Below are positions 49,521 to 61,571 of a stretch of 64,000 bases of DNA, piece after piece (positions within the stretch are counted from its first letter, which is position 1; the number at the start of each line of letters is the position of its first letter). The notes beneath the pieces were generated by a model. That model searched no databases. It had not been told where the DNA came from and saw only the letters and a list, made by a program, of their open reading frames with translations. Where the stretch lies: the NCBI GenBank assembly GCA_028023455.1, contig JAQFVV010006628.1, positions 542,772 through 606,771 on the forward strand, given 5' to 3'. The position numbers were made by a program, and so were the translations under genes. This DNA is from Epiperipatus broadwayi (lineage: Eukaryota; Onychophora; Udeonychophora; Euonychophora; Peripatidae).

Positions 49521-51058
49521 AATATTGCTTCATTAGTCTTGATCTTAGCATGCCAACTTCTTCTTTGAAGTATTAAAATTTTCTTCCACTTCTCCTTATT
49601 TGTATTGCTGAATTGTATATAATACAGTTGAACATTGTCATACCGAAGAGGTTTTTTCACAATAATTGAAATATATTTAGCACTCAACTGTTTTATTCAA
49701 GAAATTATTACTAAGCTCATATCAATATTGTGTTCTATAATACTTCTAACTTTTTTTCTTCTTCTCTTTAATGTTAATGAGTTATTTTAGCTTCATTTTT
49801 CTAAACTGTAATCTTATTCATAATGACCATTAGATAATTGTCTGCAACTCTAGTTATTTTAATCTCTATCAAATATTTATGCAGTCTCACTGATGTTCTA
49901 ACTAAACATTAAATTCAGCTTTTAAATCTGCTTTTGGAATTATTATTTTTAATGTTTATTAACAGTTGTTTTTTTTTGTTTTTGAATTTAATTAATTCCA
50001 TTTAAACAGTCTAAAATAATCCTTTAATTTCAGAACATTAATTAAAAATAATTCATTGTTTTTTAATTGGCGTGTATGTTTCTTTTTTTAAATTTAATTA
50101 TATAAAAATAATTATTCAAAAATAAATTATCATTTTACAGAATTATTAAAAAAATTCCATGCTGATTTTTTAAACCTAATTATATATATTTTTTTAATTT
50201 TATATTTTTACAATTAACTTTTTTACATTTAGATTTACTCTTTTGTCTAACTACAGAAACATACAATTTGTCTTCCCAAAACATCCCCATCTTTAGAAAC
50301 TAAACATAAGTCAACCCCCTTCTCCCAGAATCTGAAATATTATAACTACGTATAACGAAAAGGTTTTCACATATAATAAATACATTTATTTGCATTATAG
50401 GGTGATCATGAATTTAAGCATTTTACACTTAAAAAGAATTTACTTAATTCATATTTAAAATAAATTTATATATATTATTATGAATATATCTGGTCATTAA
50501 ACCTTCCATTCAATGCTTAACTATGATACACAAAATTTCATTTTAAGAAGGCATTTTCATAAGCGTACTGTATAGGGATTTGTTAACTATACAAAATATA
50601 TTAATAAATCATTCTTCAAATACTAAATTTATGTAATTAACGTTAACATTTTTATTGTTCCAAGTTATTTATTATTTAGTGCTGTATAATTTGAAATATA
50701 TATTTATAATATTTATTCATATTTTGCACAATATTCAAATGAGGTTGTATGAACATCTCTGCTAATTAAATATTTATTTTACTAGATATAGTTTTCTAAA
50801 ACTATAATCCATATAGGATCATAATCCATAGATGGCTTTGTAGGTTACATTGATACAAGTGAGCATTGAAATAACGAATGAAGCACTAGAAGATTTATCA
50901 TTTTAATGTGGGATCTCAAGTATCAATGTGACATAAATTTGTGGGTTTTAACAAATTTTTATATCGAAACAACTGTCTCAATTTGAATCTGACAAGATTG
51001 TGAACATGGAAATTTATATTATATAATTAATGTTAATAGTTCTTTACAAGTGTTTCGA
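49521..51058. other. AT-rich stretch, nothing recognised
   Basis: Long T and A runs between about 49900 and 50250. No feature was found. Confidence 0.45.
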
Positions 51059-51120
51059 ATATTCCTATCCCCAGACCAGTTTCTAGCTACTGGCTGTCAT
51101 CAGTGAGGCACTAGGATATT
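51059..51120 (-). ncRNA. Isolated hammerhead motif with a different stem I
   Basis: The minus strand reads ATATCCTA, loop, CCTCA, CTGATGA, stem II (AGC/GCT around CAGTA), GAAAC, TG, GTC, TGGGG, A, TAGGAATAT. CCTCA pairs with TGGGG, and TATCCTA pairs with TAGGA...TA. The outer stem I sequence is unrelated to that of family A but still pairs, which is what selection on structure would give. Stem III ACTGGT can self-pair with wobbles. A C-A mismatch sits at the base of stem II. No family A flanks are recognised. Confidence 0.68.
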
Positions 51121-51838
<718 letters not shown>

Positions 51839-51935
51839 GTTCCAACCAGTAACCACCTAAACATTCACAGTAAAATATAGTAATCAATATTTCTGACTGC
51901 TGTCAAGGCAACCTTCACACCTTTATATATATATA

Positions 51936-52099
51936 TAAAACAATCCACTAGAATAAAAATACAAAATTTTAATATTAACGTATTGCTACTTAAGATGGCA
52001 GAATACGCCGAAGCTGGCTATAGCAGAAGATATTAATCTTCAATTTTATATAGGCATTTTTTAAAATTTTGTAGTTTTATTCTAGTGGATTGTTTTATT
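51936..52099. mobile_element. Small fold-back (MITE-like)
   Basis: AAAACAATCCACTAGAATA (51936 on) and its complement at the right end (to 52099) start arms of about 38 bases. The loop contains AGATGGCAGAATACGCC, which is not AT-rich. The ends and size fit a non-autonomous element. No target duplication was assigned. Confidence 0.75.
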
Positions 52100-52139
52100 A
52101 TACTTATATTATTTGATATTATATATATATATATTGTGC

Positions 52140-54260
52140 CGGTCGGATTGTATGTTCACGTAAAAAGATCTAGCATCTAGGCAAAAGTACCTCGAATCCA
52201 ATCGTGCGCAAGATACACAGGTCAGGAACACTCATGAACTCTGCCCTATTTGCCTATTTCCCAGATCTATAACATTATGAACAACAATCCCGATGACATC
52301 GATTAATTTACTTCTCACCTCCCGGCATCGCTCATCGGAGACACAAAAAGACTCTAGGCTAAATTTTAATGATAGACTAACTTAACAACTAACTATATTT
52401 TATGAGCAATGAAGGCTGTGACCTAGAATATTAATTATGTATTTAGCAGAGATCATCTAGTCAAAGTGAACATAATTAATAACTTAATATATTAACTTAA
52501 CTAAAAGAAAGCAATGGTTTGAGAGTTGATATATATTTAAGATTTATTAGATTAATAACAAAAATTATGTCGGGTTATTTATCCAACATTAGCCTCATAA
52601 GTATTATATATATATATTTAATTCATATTTTACAATAACTTGATATTTGCAGCTATGCCAATAATATATGTGTGTGACTTAAGGGATTAGCACTATTGGA
52701 ATGAATTACTAAAATACTATTACACTCCCAGAGACGAACAGAGCATTGAGTTGTAAATAATTAATGTGCAGGATGGGCGATGAATAATTATATAAATGAT
52801 AATAAATTTATCGCGTTGATATGCATAGTAAACTAATGGAAATATGTCTGTTTAAAGAAATCATCTTATTACGACTTATGGCTATTTCTGGGCGACTAAT
52901 AATACACTGAAAGGCGGTGCGTGCATGGCGGCAGATTGGGATGGTCCAATTATGGATCCTGGAGTGTGCTTCATGAATTTTAATAATGAAGTTGACCGAT
53001 TTCCTCTGCAAACATAGGCAGGGTCGGTATTGAGACAAAGGGCAGTCGGCTATGTCTTTATTGGGCTGGATTTTCCAGAGCGATTCCCGTATAAAGCATG
53101 CACACATGACCAAGTATGTCCCCAGGGTGGTTTTACAGCCTGGTTCAAGGACATTGAGAAACAATGATCGCTCGACTTAGCGAATACCTCCATGAGAGAA
53201 AGAAGCACGAATATATATAAAATGAAGTGGCCTATATGCACGCATCGCTTAATAATACAATATAACTATAACTTTAAAGACTATCTAAACATATTTACTG
53301 CCCATAAATTATGAAATACTCGGCATAATGGTATGGTTTCTTTGTTAAACAAACATGGATAATACATTCTAATAATAAAACTTTAAGATCTGAAGATCCC
53401 CCCCCTTGCTATTATGTTACTTAATATTATTCATAACTTCCCACACATTTAATAAATCTCAATCTTGGTTAATAAATGCCTTTATGAAAATATATAAATT
53501 AATACAAAAATAAATGGGTGGTGGTAATAGCTATGATGGGTTTTACATATATAATATAAATTAATAATAAGAGATAGCACATTATTTAGAAAGGAAAATA
53601 TATATAAAACAGATGTCAATCTGTTTTTCTACAGTAAACATACGCTCTTCCGATCTAAATAATTAGTTTGTTTATCTAAAATCGCTAGCACCTGGGCAAG
53701 TCGAATAAGACTTGTTTTGATTAAGTTATAAGTTAATTACCCGATAAATGATGGGTGAGGGAAAACAAAAATAAATTATATGCTTGCAATTTTAGAAATA
53801 TTATTGGCATTTTATTTTAAAAATATAAATACATAAATCTAAATGAAAATTATTTGCCGCTTGGAAATAAGAGAAAAGAAAACATTTTATCAGAGGCTTA
53901 ATAGTGATTAGTTATATAGAGTTATAAGAATTACATATTTTGAAGACATTTAATATATATATTAGAAATTCATAATAAATATTACAGGAAAGCAGGATTT
54001 GAGAATTACGAGCGGCCAAAGTTCTTTTGTTACCTTGCTATTTGGAAGAGCGATTTTACTACGAGTCAGTCCATCGGTATTGTTTCACTAGATCTAGGGT
54101 AGCATTATTATATGGTAGTTAGCATTTCACTTTCACGGAAAAATATATAAAGTTCATCAGTATGGGATGCAGAGCTTCGCTTATGGGAACAGCATATTAG
54201 AACGGAGGGAAAAGGCGAAATTTCCCCTACTCATGGCACATTGAGTGAGAATCAAAACTG
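52140..54260. other. Less AT-rich island, no recognised gene
   Basis: Especially 52860-53200 has more G and C than the neighbourhood (for example AAAGGCGGTGCGTGCATGG). The longest minus-strand frame (52808-53164, 118 codons) has no motif I recognise. Comparison from memory with ribosomal RNA gave no convincing match. It could be part of an unknown element, a decayed gene or an LTR. Confidence 0.35.
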
Positions 54261-55003
54261 GCATGGAATATGTATAGCAACATCATTATTTGGTGGTCTC
54301 CTTCTCTTTGTGGATTCAAATCCAGCAGTATATATACTTTTATTTTGAAGATGTAACTTAGCAACTACTGCTGGACCTGAGGCGGTTTAAGCACTTAAGG
54401 TTCATCTGGAATCATCTGACCGGATACTCTTATCTAGTAAGACTTTTGAAACAATGCAATTCTGTTATCAGTTTCTCGAACGATTGTTTTAAAATAAATC
54501 TTATGATTTTAAAACAAGCTAGCATGGACAAAATTTCCACTAATGGGTTTATTTTATTATTACAAAATCGTAATCTTTTACTTTTATCTAAGGGATCTTC
54601 CGGGTAATTGTTTTTCGAGAGACTTTTTAACAAGATTGCATCATTTCTGGCTACAAAATTACATATGAAAAAATAATAAGTTTCATATATGATACTTTAT
54701 ATATAATATAACTTTACTAATTTATTCGCAATCTCCTACACTGAAATATATATAGATTTATTATTTACACCCGTATACACATGAGAATATTATTAAATAA
54801 AAATATTTTAAATTAAAATACATAAGTGTTTACATGATTTGCGTTAGAATACTAAGCAAAAGAAATATACTTTTATTAGATATGTATATGTGTGCATGAA
54901 GGTGGGTTTGAATATAGTTAGATGGTAGGAGATTGGATGTGGGCTGTGAAGCAAGGATCTGAGCATCAGATCTGCTTCAATATATATATATATATTGTAA
55001 TGG
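54261..55003. other. AT-rich flank of the LTR element
   Basis: The minus-strand frame at 54430-54633 has no motif. A short (TA)n run occurs at about 54980-54995. Confidence 0.4.
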
Positions 55004-55054
55004 AATATTGTTACAATCTATATATATATATATATATAGATTGTAACAATATTT
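55004..55054. repeat. Palindrome at the outer end of the LTR
   Basis: AATATTGTTACAATC is followed by (TA)n and then GATTGTAACAATATT. The right half is the first bases of the LTR, so the terminal bases of the LTR are mirrored in the flank just outside it. Confidence 0.85.
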
Positions 55055-58000
55055 ATAAATTAATATAAATGTGTATTTGTAACAATATTTATAAATTATT
55101 ATAATATGTATTTGTAACTATTAAATTAATATAAAAGATATGTATTTGTAACTATAATTTGTAACTATTTTAATATGTCACATTTGTAACCATAATAAAT
55201 ATTTAGATAGGGGAAATTATTAATTATTAGATATATGCCTATCCAATCTGTACCATGTAACTATATTAATTCATCATAGCATAAAGAAATTATAGAATCA
55301 CTGTGCCACTTGAAAATATCAGCATTAAAGATTCTTGGTATTTATTTATATATTGGGGCAGTCATTTGAACAATAAAACATACTGGCCATTGTCATCTAA
55401 TAAAAATAATATTAAATATAGCAACTGAATAAAAGTACCCACTGTGAGATTCATGGAGTGCCTTATGCTTATCTCCAATACTAGGTTCTTCTAACAAAGA
55501 ATCCTTCCTATTCTTCTTTCCAAATATATAAGACCATTCATGGTCATATGCACACACCGGTACTATTCATGACAACTTATAAAAAAATATATTTTATAAA
55601 ACTAATATTATGAAGTTGGAAAGGGATGATATCACTCTTTATTCAGTTTAGCTAAGTACATGTGTTTTCCCATGAGCGCCACTAGATTGTTTTCAATCTA
55701 GATAAGTATCTATTTATAGTGTACTTGAGTTCAAACTCATTCAGTACATATTTATTACACATGACTTGGATGACTATCGAACAAAAATGACATTCTTACA
55801 TTTTATCTATATTGATAAAATTACAAGATCCCAATATTACCAAAGTTTATACTATAGATCAAAGATTCTTATAGACATTGCTAGCTCATTAGCGTATATT
55901 GATGAACAGACATGTATAATCCTATTAATGGCTTCCAAACAAGCATGTGAAGACCATTATTGATATTGATGGCCATTTAACTAGATTATTTATCACAATA
56001 AAGGTAATAATGATGATGATGATAGTGATATCATAATAATGATTATAATAGTGATGATGATACCAGCCATGGCTTATCAATAAACTCACAACAATAAATT
56101 CATCTTTATAAACTTATAGGCATCCATTAAAATTATCCTATTTCATACTGGGATTTAATAATACTAATGGTGATGATTGATCATCATGAATCTCTTTGCA
56201 TAATATTCAATTTTCTATAAACCCCTATTTACTAAAATATATTCATTACGCTAAACATTAAATTTAATGATTATAATTTATTAATGATTATTGATGGCGA
56301 TCATAACTTTTATATAGTATTATTTGAAACATTTTTAACTAATAACATGATATCCATCTTTGATGAGGATGATCTAAATTCATGGACACAACACAATTTT
56401 AGCTTTCTATGTTGAACTATAATTATCAAAATTTGGCTATTCTCAAGCATAATCCTTAAATACTTAAATATCAACATTCTAGTTTACCTATTATTTTGCG
56501 GACGCTTAATATTTGCAAGTGATTGCTCAATATATATGAATGGTAATACTTAATAACTGCAAGCAATGATGATGAATTAAAATGATAGAATTAAGACAAA
56601 AAACAACAACACAATATTCTTAATAATAACTCGGAAACCAATTAAGATATATAATTATATTTTATTAACACTACTACTCTTTCTTTCCTTCTTTAAAGTC
56701 AAATCGACAATTAAATAAATGGCTTATTAATATAAAAATTTATATAAGTATAAGCAAATAAACTTAATATATAGGTTTGTCATCTTTCTTGATATCTCAA
56801 AATAAGCTGACTTAAATCAATATTAGAAAAAAAAATACATATTTTATAAATGCTTATTTAAGACTTTTCTTACTCATCATATCATAAAATAAATTTCAGG
56901 TGAAACTTGTATATGTCATTTCATTTCCATTCAAATGTAATGCCCTACTTTTCAATTTACCATTTTAAACTAATCATATATAACCTATTCTTTAATGTTT
57001 TTGGATAAGCAGTTACACATTCACGCATTCGGTAATGTTAACATATATGTTTAAAATGTATACCCATAAATTACATATATAAAAATATCTTTTTTCTTTT
57101 GCAACCTTATAGCGAAAGAAAATAAAATACATATATTAATTTTTAATATGCAACAAGATAAAATAAAAATAAAAAACATTATAAATGCATATATCTATAG
57201 GTTGCTCATCATCATTAACATCTGAAGAACAATTAAAAAAAAAACATTTCAACATTACAATATATAATAAAAAAAAATAATGAAAAATTTAAGTTTAAAG
57301 ATTTAAACTATGTTTGTGCTATGTTGTGAGATATTGCAAATAACTATAGATAAACAAGTCTTTAATGTTTCTGTATCAAAAAAGAAAATTGCTTTGACCA
57401 GTAAATTAAGGTTTACTTTTAATAAGTAAAAGAATAAAATCGGTTAAAGAAAGTTCATATTTACCCGTCTACTTTTTTACTTCTTATTAATGTCCTGAGT
57501 TTGAATTTTCAGACTGCTTTTCTTTGCTCACCAACAACAACAACAACAAAAAAAAGAAAGTTATTGCAGATACTTTTAAGATAATGCTGAATCAATTACT
57601 TTGCTTGTTTCTTCAATTCCATTATTATTCACTGTTGATTGGCTTCCTTCTACCATTTATATAAAAAAATTATTATAAGTACTTTGAATAAGTAGGTACC
57701 GGTGGATTTGCTTGTCTCTCTCCTTTAAAAAAAATTGCTGTTGACACTTTAGATGATTGAGGTAAATCAACAAAAATTTGATTTATGGCTTCAAACTTGG
57801 TTCTACATGGATGTTATAAATTTTCTTTTCCTCCTATTTCCTCTTCTCCATTCATTCTAAGGCAATGAGCTTTTAATAAGCCAGGAACTAGAAACAAAGC
57901 ATTCCATATAGCTTGTGTGGTTGGCTTCAAAATCTATCATTTTGTTGGTTATTACTGGATACATGACTTCATAGACAGATCAGCGATTTTTGACTCATTC

Positions 58001-58123
58001 TGTATTAACCAGGAGCAGAAAAAATGGTTTAGCAATGCAGAGGCATAGTATTATGCATAACCAAATATGTTAATATCATTTTTATAATTATTACTAACTT
58101 CTCATAAATTCAAACTTGTTCCA
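55042..58123 (-). mobile_element. 3' LTR of a minus-strand LTR retrotransposon (about 3.08 kb)
   Basis: From 55042 to at least 57457 the sequence is almost identical to 61572-64000, with a few substitutions and small indels (for example a 4-base indel after CATCATAGCATA). In plus-strand reading the repeat begins TGTAACAA. I place its other end at TTGTTCCA (58123) because the complement, TGGAACAA, matches the opposite end in seven of eight bases and is immediately preceded, in element orientation, by a clean purine tract. The far boundary cannot be verified from the second LTR, which runs out of the window. The low divergence suggests a fairly recent insertion. Confidence 0.85.
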
Positions 58124-58141
58124 TTTCTCTCCTCTTCTTTA
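58124..58141 (-). other. Polypurine tract next to the 3' LTR
   Basis: In element orientation AAAGAAGAGGAGAGAAA directly precedes TGGAACAA. A purine run ending one base before TG is the expected plus-strand primer site of LTR elements. Other pyrimidine runs on the plus strand (for example near 57820) lack an adjoining TG end. Confidence 0.68.
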
Positions 58142-58986
58142 ATATTGCTGGAAATTGCTTTATATCAATGCACATTTCATTTGCTCTTTTTTTTTTCAAC
58201 TTTCAAAGAGTGAGAAAAAAAAATTAAAGCGTTCACTCTCTTTTTAAAAAAAAAAATCCGAGCTTACATTTCTGCTTAAGAATAATAACAAGGAAGGACC
58301 GACTGAGTTGAGTCTCAAAATAATAAACTGAGTGACTCTCTCTCTAAAAAAATTAATGACTAACTCATCATCTCTTTAAAAAATTTAAGACTAACTGATT
58401 AAAAAAAAATTGTTTCAATTATTTATATCGCGAATTTCAACCAAAGAAAAAAAAACATCTGGAAATCTTTATCTTAAAAGAAAAATCAAAGCTTCACAAG
58501 TTTGACGTCGGTCACAATCAATAAAGATTTAAAATTGATCGCTATCGTTATCTACATCAAAGCACCTCTTTTGTAAAAATAATCTTAAGATACAGATAAC
58601 AACAAACCTGGAATCTATAGCCATCAGAAATAAGTGTAAAAGCATCTTTGTGTTTGTACAGATGTATTCATTGTGTCACACGTGTACATTTTTTTTATCT
58701 CCTAATCTAACAATCTTAATTACCTTATTTCACACTTTTCTGATTTACTCTATTTTAACAAAATGAAAGTTAAATAAATTTAACACATTATTTAATAAAA
58801 AAAATATTATATAATAAATCACAAAACTGCTTATTCATAATAATAAATCTATACATATAAATCTCTGTATGTATATAAGAAAAAAAAATTTTTTTTTTTT
58901 TTTAAAATAATTGAATACTATATATATATCTACATTTGCCTCACCCCCAAACAAAAAAAAATTTTGAATATATAAAAAAAAATTGC
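58142..58986 (-). other. Non-coding 3' part of the LTR element
   Basis: AT-rich sequence with long A and T runs between the integrase tail and the polypurine tract. No frame of interest was found. Confidence 0.55.
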
Positions 58987-59377
58987 TTAGGTCATGAGTG
59001 CCATTGGTTTTAGGCTATGTACATTATATGTGCCTTTTACTCCTTCTGACGATTCTAGTACAAATGCATTTTCCCCTTTTCTTTCCTTGAGCATGAATGG
59101 CCCATCATATATATTATAGAACTTTTTGAAGGTATGCTTCTGCGGGTCTACTTTGCATTTGCTGATGGGAATTATTTTCAGGCCTACCTATGTTTGGTTT
59201 ACTAGGTTTCATGGGATAGTGTCGGCCTAATTGGTTGTTTATAATCTTAATGGTGGAGATCTTATAACTATATCTCTCCTCCATCCTAGAATAACCTTTC
59301 ATTTTCCTTTCTGCAACTCCCAGGGCATCCAATAGGTCTGCCACTCTCATTGGGGAGTACACATCATCCACTATCAT
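58987..59377 (-). pseudogene. Integrase C-terminal tail of the LTR element, frame-shifted
   Basis: The frame ending at the TAA at 58987-58989 reads KIIPISKCKVDP, FKKFYNIYDGPFMLKERKG, ENAFVLESSEG, GTYNVHSLKP. This is the familiar ending of Ty3/gypsy-type integrases (a KKFYxxYDGPF segment, ENAYxLxxxxG, then a G-x-YNVxxLKP tail). Upstream, the same strand continues in another frame (VADLLDALGVAERKMKGYSR and onward, 59114-59377), so at least one frameshift separates them. No integrase core (DDE) or zinc-finger HHCC was found. Confidence 0.72.
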
Positions 59378-59590
59378 ATATATATATTCCCAGGCATTCC
59401 TATGTTTGGTTTGCCAGGTTTTGTGGGAAATTGTCTGCCTAACTGGTTTTTCCCATTCTCATATTGGAGACTTTATAGCCATAGCTCTCCTCCTCTCTAT
59501 GATAACTTTCAGCTATCCTTTTGATAGCTCCCAATGTCTCAAACTTGTCTGCTACATTTACTGGGGCATATACATCAGCAGCTATCTTTA
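59177..59590 (-). repeat. Internal duplication of about 200 bp in the coding part
   Basis: The segments 59179-59372 and about 59394-59580 are clearly related (both contain CCTATGTTTGGTTT, then GGAGA, TATAGCCATAGCTCTCCTCC or its variant, and ATCC...GTCTGC). On the minus strand they encode the related pieces DVYSPMRVADLLDALG and DVYAPVNVADKFETLG. The element therefore carries a tandem duplication of this protein segment. Confidence 0.8.
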
Positions 59591-60068
59591 ATTCTAAGAA
59601 ACTAGCTTTACTGACTACATCTTTCTTGAGGTCAATTTGTTCCTGTACAGTGGCTACCTTTATTTCTAGGTTATGTATCTCACTGTATATATCCTCTTTG
59701 GGATTACATTGTTCTTGAACAGCAGCTACCTCATCATTTTCATATGGCTTGACTACAGTCACACAACTCTCTGGCACTATTTCTTGTTCTGGACTGGTCA
59801 TCTTATTATCAGTTTCTTTACATAAATCAGTTACTTGATCATTCATTTCTGGTGATGGTTGATCCATCTTATTGTCAAGTCCCCGAGACAGTCTATTGAT
59901 AGACTCATGCATTTTTTGGAAGTGCCGATCAAACATCTGGTTTATCTCCTGTAATTGTTGATCGAATCTCTGATTCAGGTGATTCATGAAAATTTGCATC
60001 CACTCTGGAGGGCCTTGCTTCTCTACTTCCATTCCCTCAATAGTTAATTCCTTTTCTTGCTCCATCAT
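59439..60068 (-). CDS. gag-like protein of the LTR element, 209 codons
   Basis: The start is ATG at 60068 (the sequence begins MMEQEKELTIEG) and the stop is at 59439. Residues about 20-70 (WMQIFMNHLNQRFDQQLQE and QMFDRHFQKMHESINRLS) look like an amphipathic, probably coiled-coil helix of the kind found at the N-terminus of gypsy-type Gag. A 24-residue segment is repeated (VAAVQEQCNPKED and VATVQEQIDLKKD start the two copies). The end of the protein contains the DVYAPVNVADKF segment that is duplicated downstream. No CCHC knuckle and no protease motif are present. The frame is intact, but the element as a whole lacks polymerase functions, so any mobility would need enzymes from another element. 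Function is inferred from position after the primer site and from the helix. No database match was made. Confidence 0.6.
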   Translation of the reverse strand: MMEQEKELTIEGMEVEKQGPPEWMQIFMNHLNQRFDQQLQEINQMFDRHFQKMHESINRLSRGLDNKMDQPSPEMNDQVTDLCKETDNKMTSPEQEIVPESCVTVVKPYENDEVAAVQEQCNPKEDIYSEIHNLEIKVATVQEQIDLKKDVVSKASFLELKIAADVYAPVNVADKFETLGAIKRIAESYHREEESYGYKVSNMRMGKTS

Positions 60069-60749
60069 AAATTTATAAAATATTTATATTACTTATTTCT
60101 GTTTGATTTAGTATATTCTGATTTATTCTGTTCTGATTTATTGTTCTGCTCCCTGATTTCCTATACATCCAGAGTCAAACACCTTTATCTATCCTCATAT
60201 ACCCTAAAATTTTCAACCACTCTTTCTCAGCCATAATTCTCCCCATCAATCTATCTATATCTTAAGTGCCTTTAATTTACTTAACCTCTATCATCATTCC
60301 CTTTTTTTTCTTTACCTATATCTGATTGATAAAGTATGAGGTCATAGTACTATTTAAAACATTTATTTAAGAAAAAGCTATCTCTGTATTGGTGTGTCCT
60401 TTTTATGCCATCATTTATCTAGTTTTTCATGCTTTTATAAAGCTTAACTCTCTCTATGCCCTTTTTAATACACTAAGCAAAAAAAAAAATTACTTATATA
60501 ACATATGTGCTAGATTTATAACAGAGTTCATGTCTCAAGTCATTTATATACTCATCTATCCTTCTAGAGATCTGACAGATATTGACAGCCAAAAGAATGA
60601 TTAGCAATTCACAATCATGAGATAGACAAAAGAATTCAATCACCGCACTTAAAGCATATAATGTTCCATGAACACTCAGATGATCACCCCAATTCAATCA
60701 CTCTAAGCTACTACAACCCATAATAGTTTATTGCAAACATTGTTGCATT
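60069..60749 (-). other. Untranslated leader of the LTR element, part 1
   Basis: AT-rich, with a C/T-rich stretch on the plus strand at about 60170-60330. The frames at 60389-60604 and 60494-60697 show no motif. Confidence 0.5.
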
Positions 60750-60950
60750 GCCCTGCTTACTTCCAAGTCTTAGGGGCTTTAATTCGTCAAATACTGCCTT
60801 GCTTATTTTTAAAGTCTTAGAGGCAACAATTATATATCAGTAAAACAAAATACTGCCTTGCTCTCTCTGGAGTCTTAGAGGCGAAATATTATGTATCAGA
60901 AAAATTATGCCTTGCTCTCTCTGGAGTCTTAGAGGCGAAATCATGGCAGG
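60750..60950 (-). repeat. Four-copy tandem repeat in the LTR element leader
   Basis: The landmarks TGCCTTGCTCTCTCTGGAG and GTCTTAGAGGC recur at about 60752, 60794, 60853 and 60908 (spacing 42-59 bases). The last two units are nearly identical and the first is the most divergent. Such repeats in a leader can carry packaging or dimerisation signals, but that is only a suggestion. Confidence 0.85.
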
Positions 60951-61550
60951 CCTACTGTTAACTGCTTCATGATAAAACAACTGATATTATAATCTGGGTT
61001 GGAGCAGTGAATGAGATAAATCAATCACCAGTGGCATGAATACATCACATTCTCAAGGCAATGACAAAAATTCTCCATCCATCATCACAACCGTAACACA
61101 ACCAACCAAGCTCCAACAATCAAATATCCAATCCAACCTCCAAAATCATAAATTTTCTATAACACAAACTTTTCAAATATGAACAAAATTATTATTCCAC
61201 ACTTCAAGGCTATTAATATTTCTATGCTTATTTAATTGATAAGCAAAATATATAAAAAAAAAAACAGTGTTATTAACTTTAACACATTATAAGTTGTGAT
61301 ATCATTATATTTTAAAAATTGAAACTAAGCTCTATAATGACTGTATTCATTTATCATCATCAAAAATGCAATAACAGTAGTCATCATCATCTAAACATCA
61401 GGCCAAAATATTTGTATACACTAATAATAAAAAAAATTGTGCAGAAAAAAAAAACATTCTTTTTTTTTTAAACTATACATCTGTCATCACTATATACTAC
61501 CCATCTCTCATGTATGTGGGGTATTTCAAGCCATTATTTGGCTTATTTCG
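60951..61550 (-). other. Untranslated leader of the LTR element, part 2
   Basis: No frame of interest was found. It lies between the tandem repeat and the primer-binding site. Confidence 0.5.
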
Positions 61551-61569
61551 AGCCCTAGTTGGTGCGCCA
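61551..61569 (-). promoter_or_regulatory. Primer-binding site of the LTR element
   Basis: In element orientation the 5' LTR ends TATTGTTACA, followed two bases later by TGGCGCACCAACTAGGGCT. A TGG start right after the LTR is the complement of the tRNA CCA end, as required for a tRNA primer. The exact tRNA is not identified. This fixes the orientation (minus strand) and the LTR edge at 61572. Confidence 0.82.
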
Positions 61570-61571
61570 TT

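Noticed and set aside
52808-53164. 118-codon minus-strand frame as a gene
   Set aside because: No motif, no initiation or splice context and no recognisable family. The higher GC content alone makes a long frame more likely. Kept only as a compositional island.
52860-53200. Ribosomal RNA insert
   Set aside because: A brief resemblance to an 18S segment around GTGCATGGCGG did not extend when followed in either direction.
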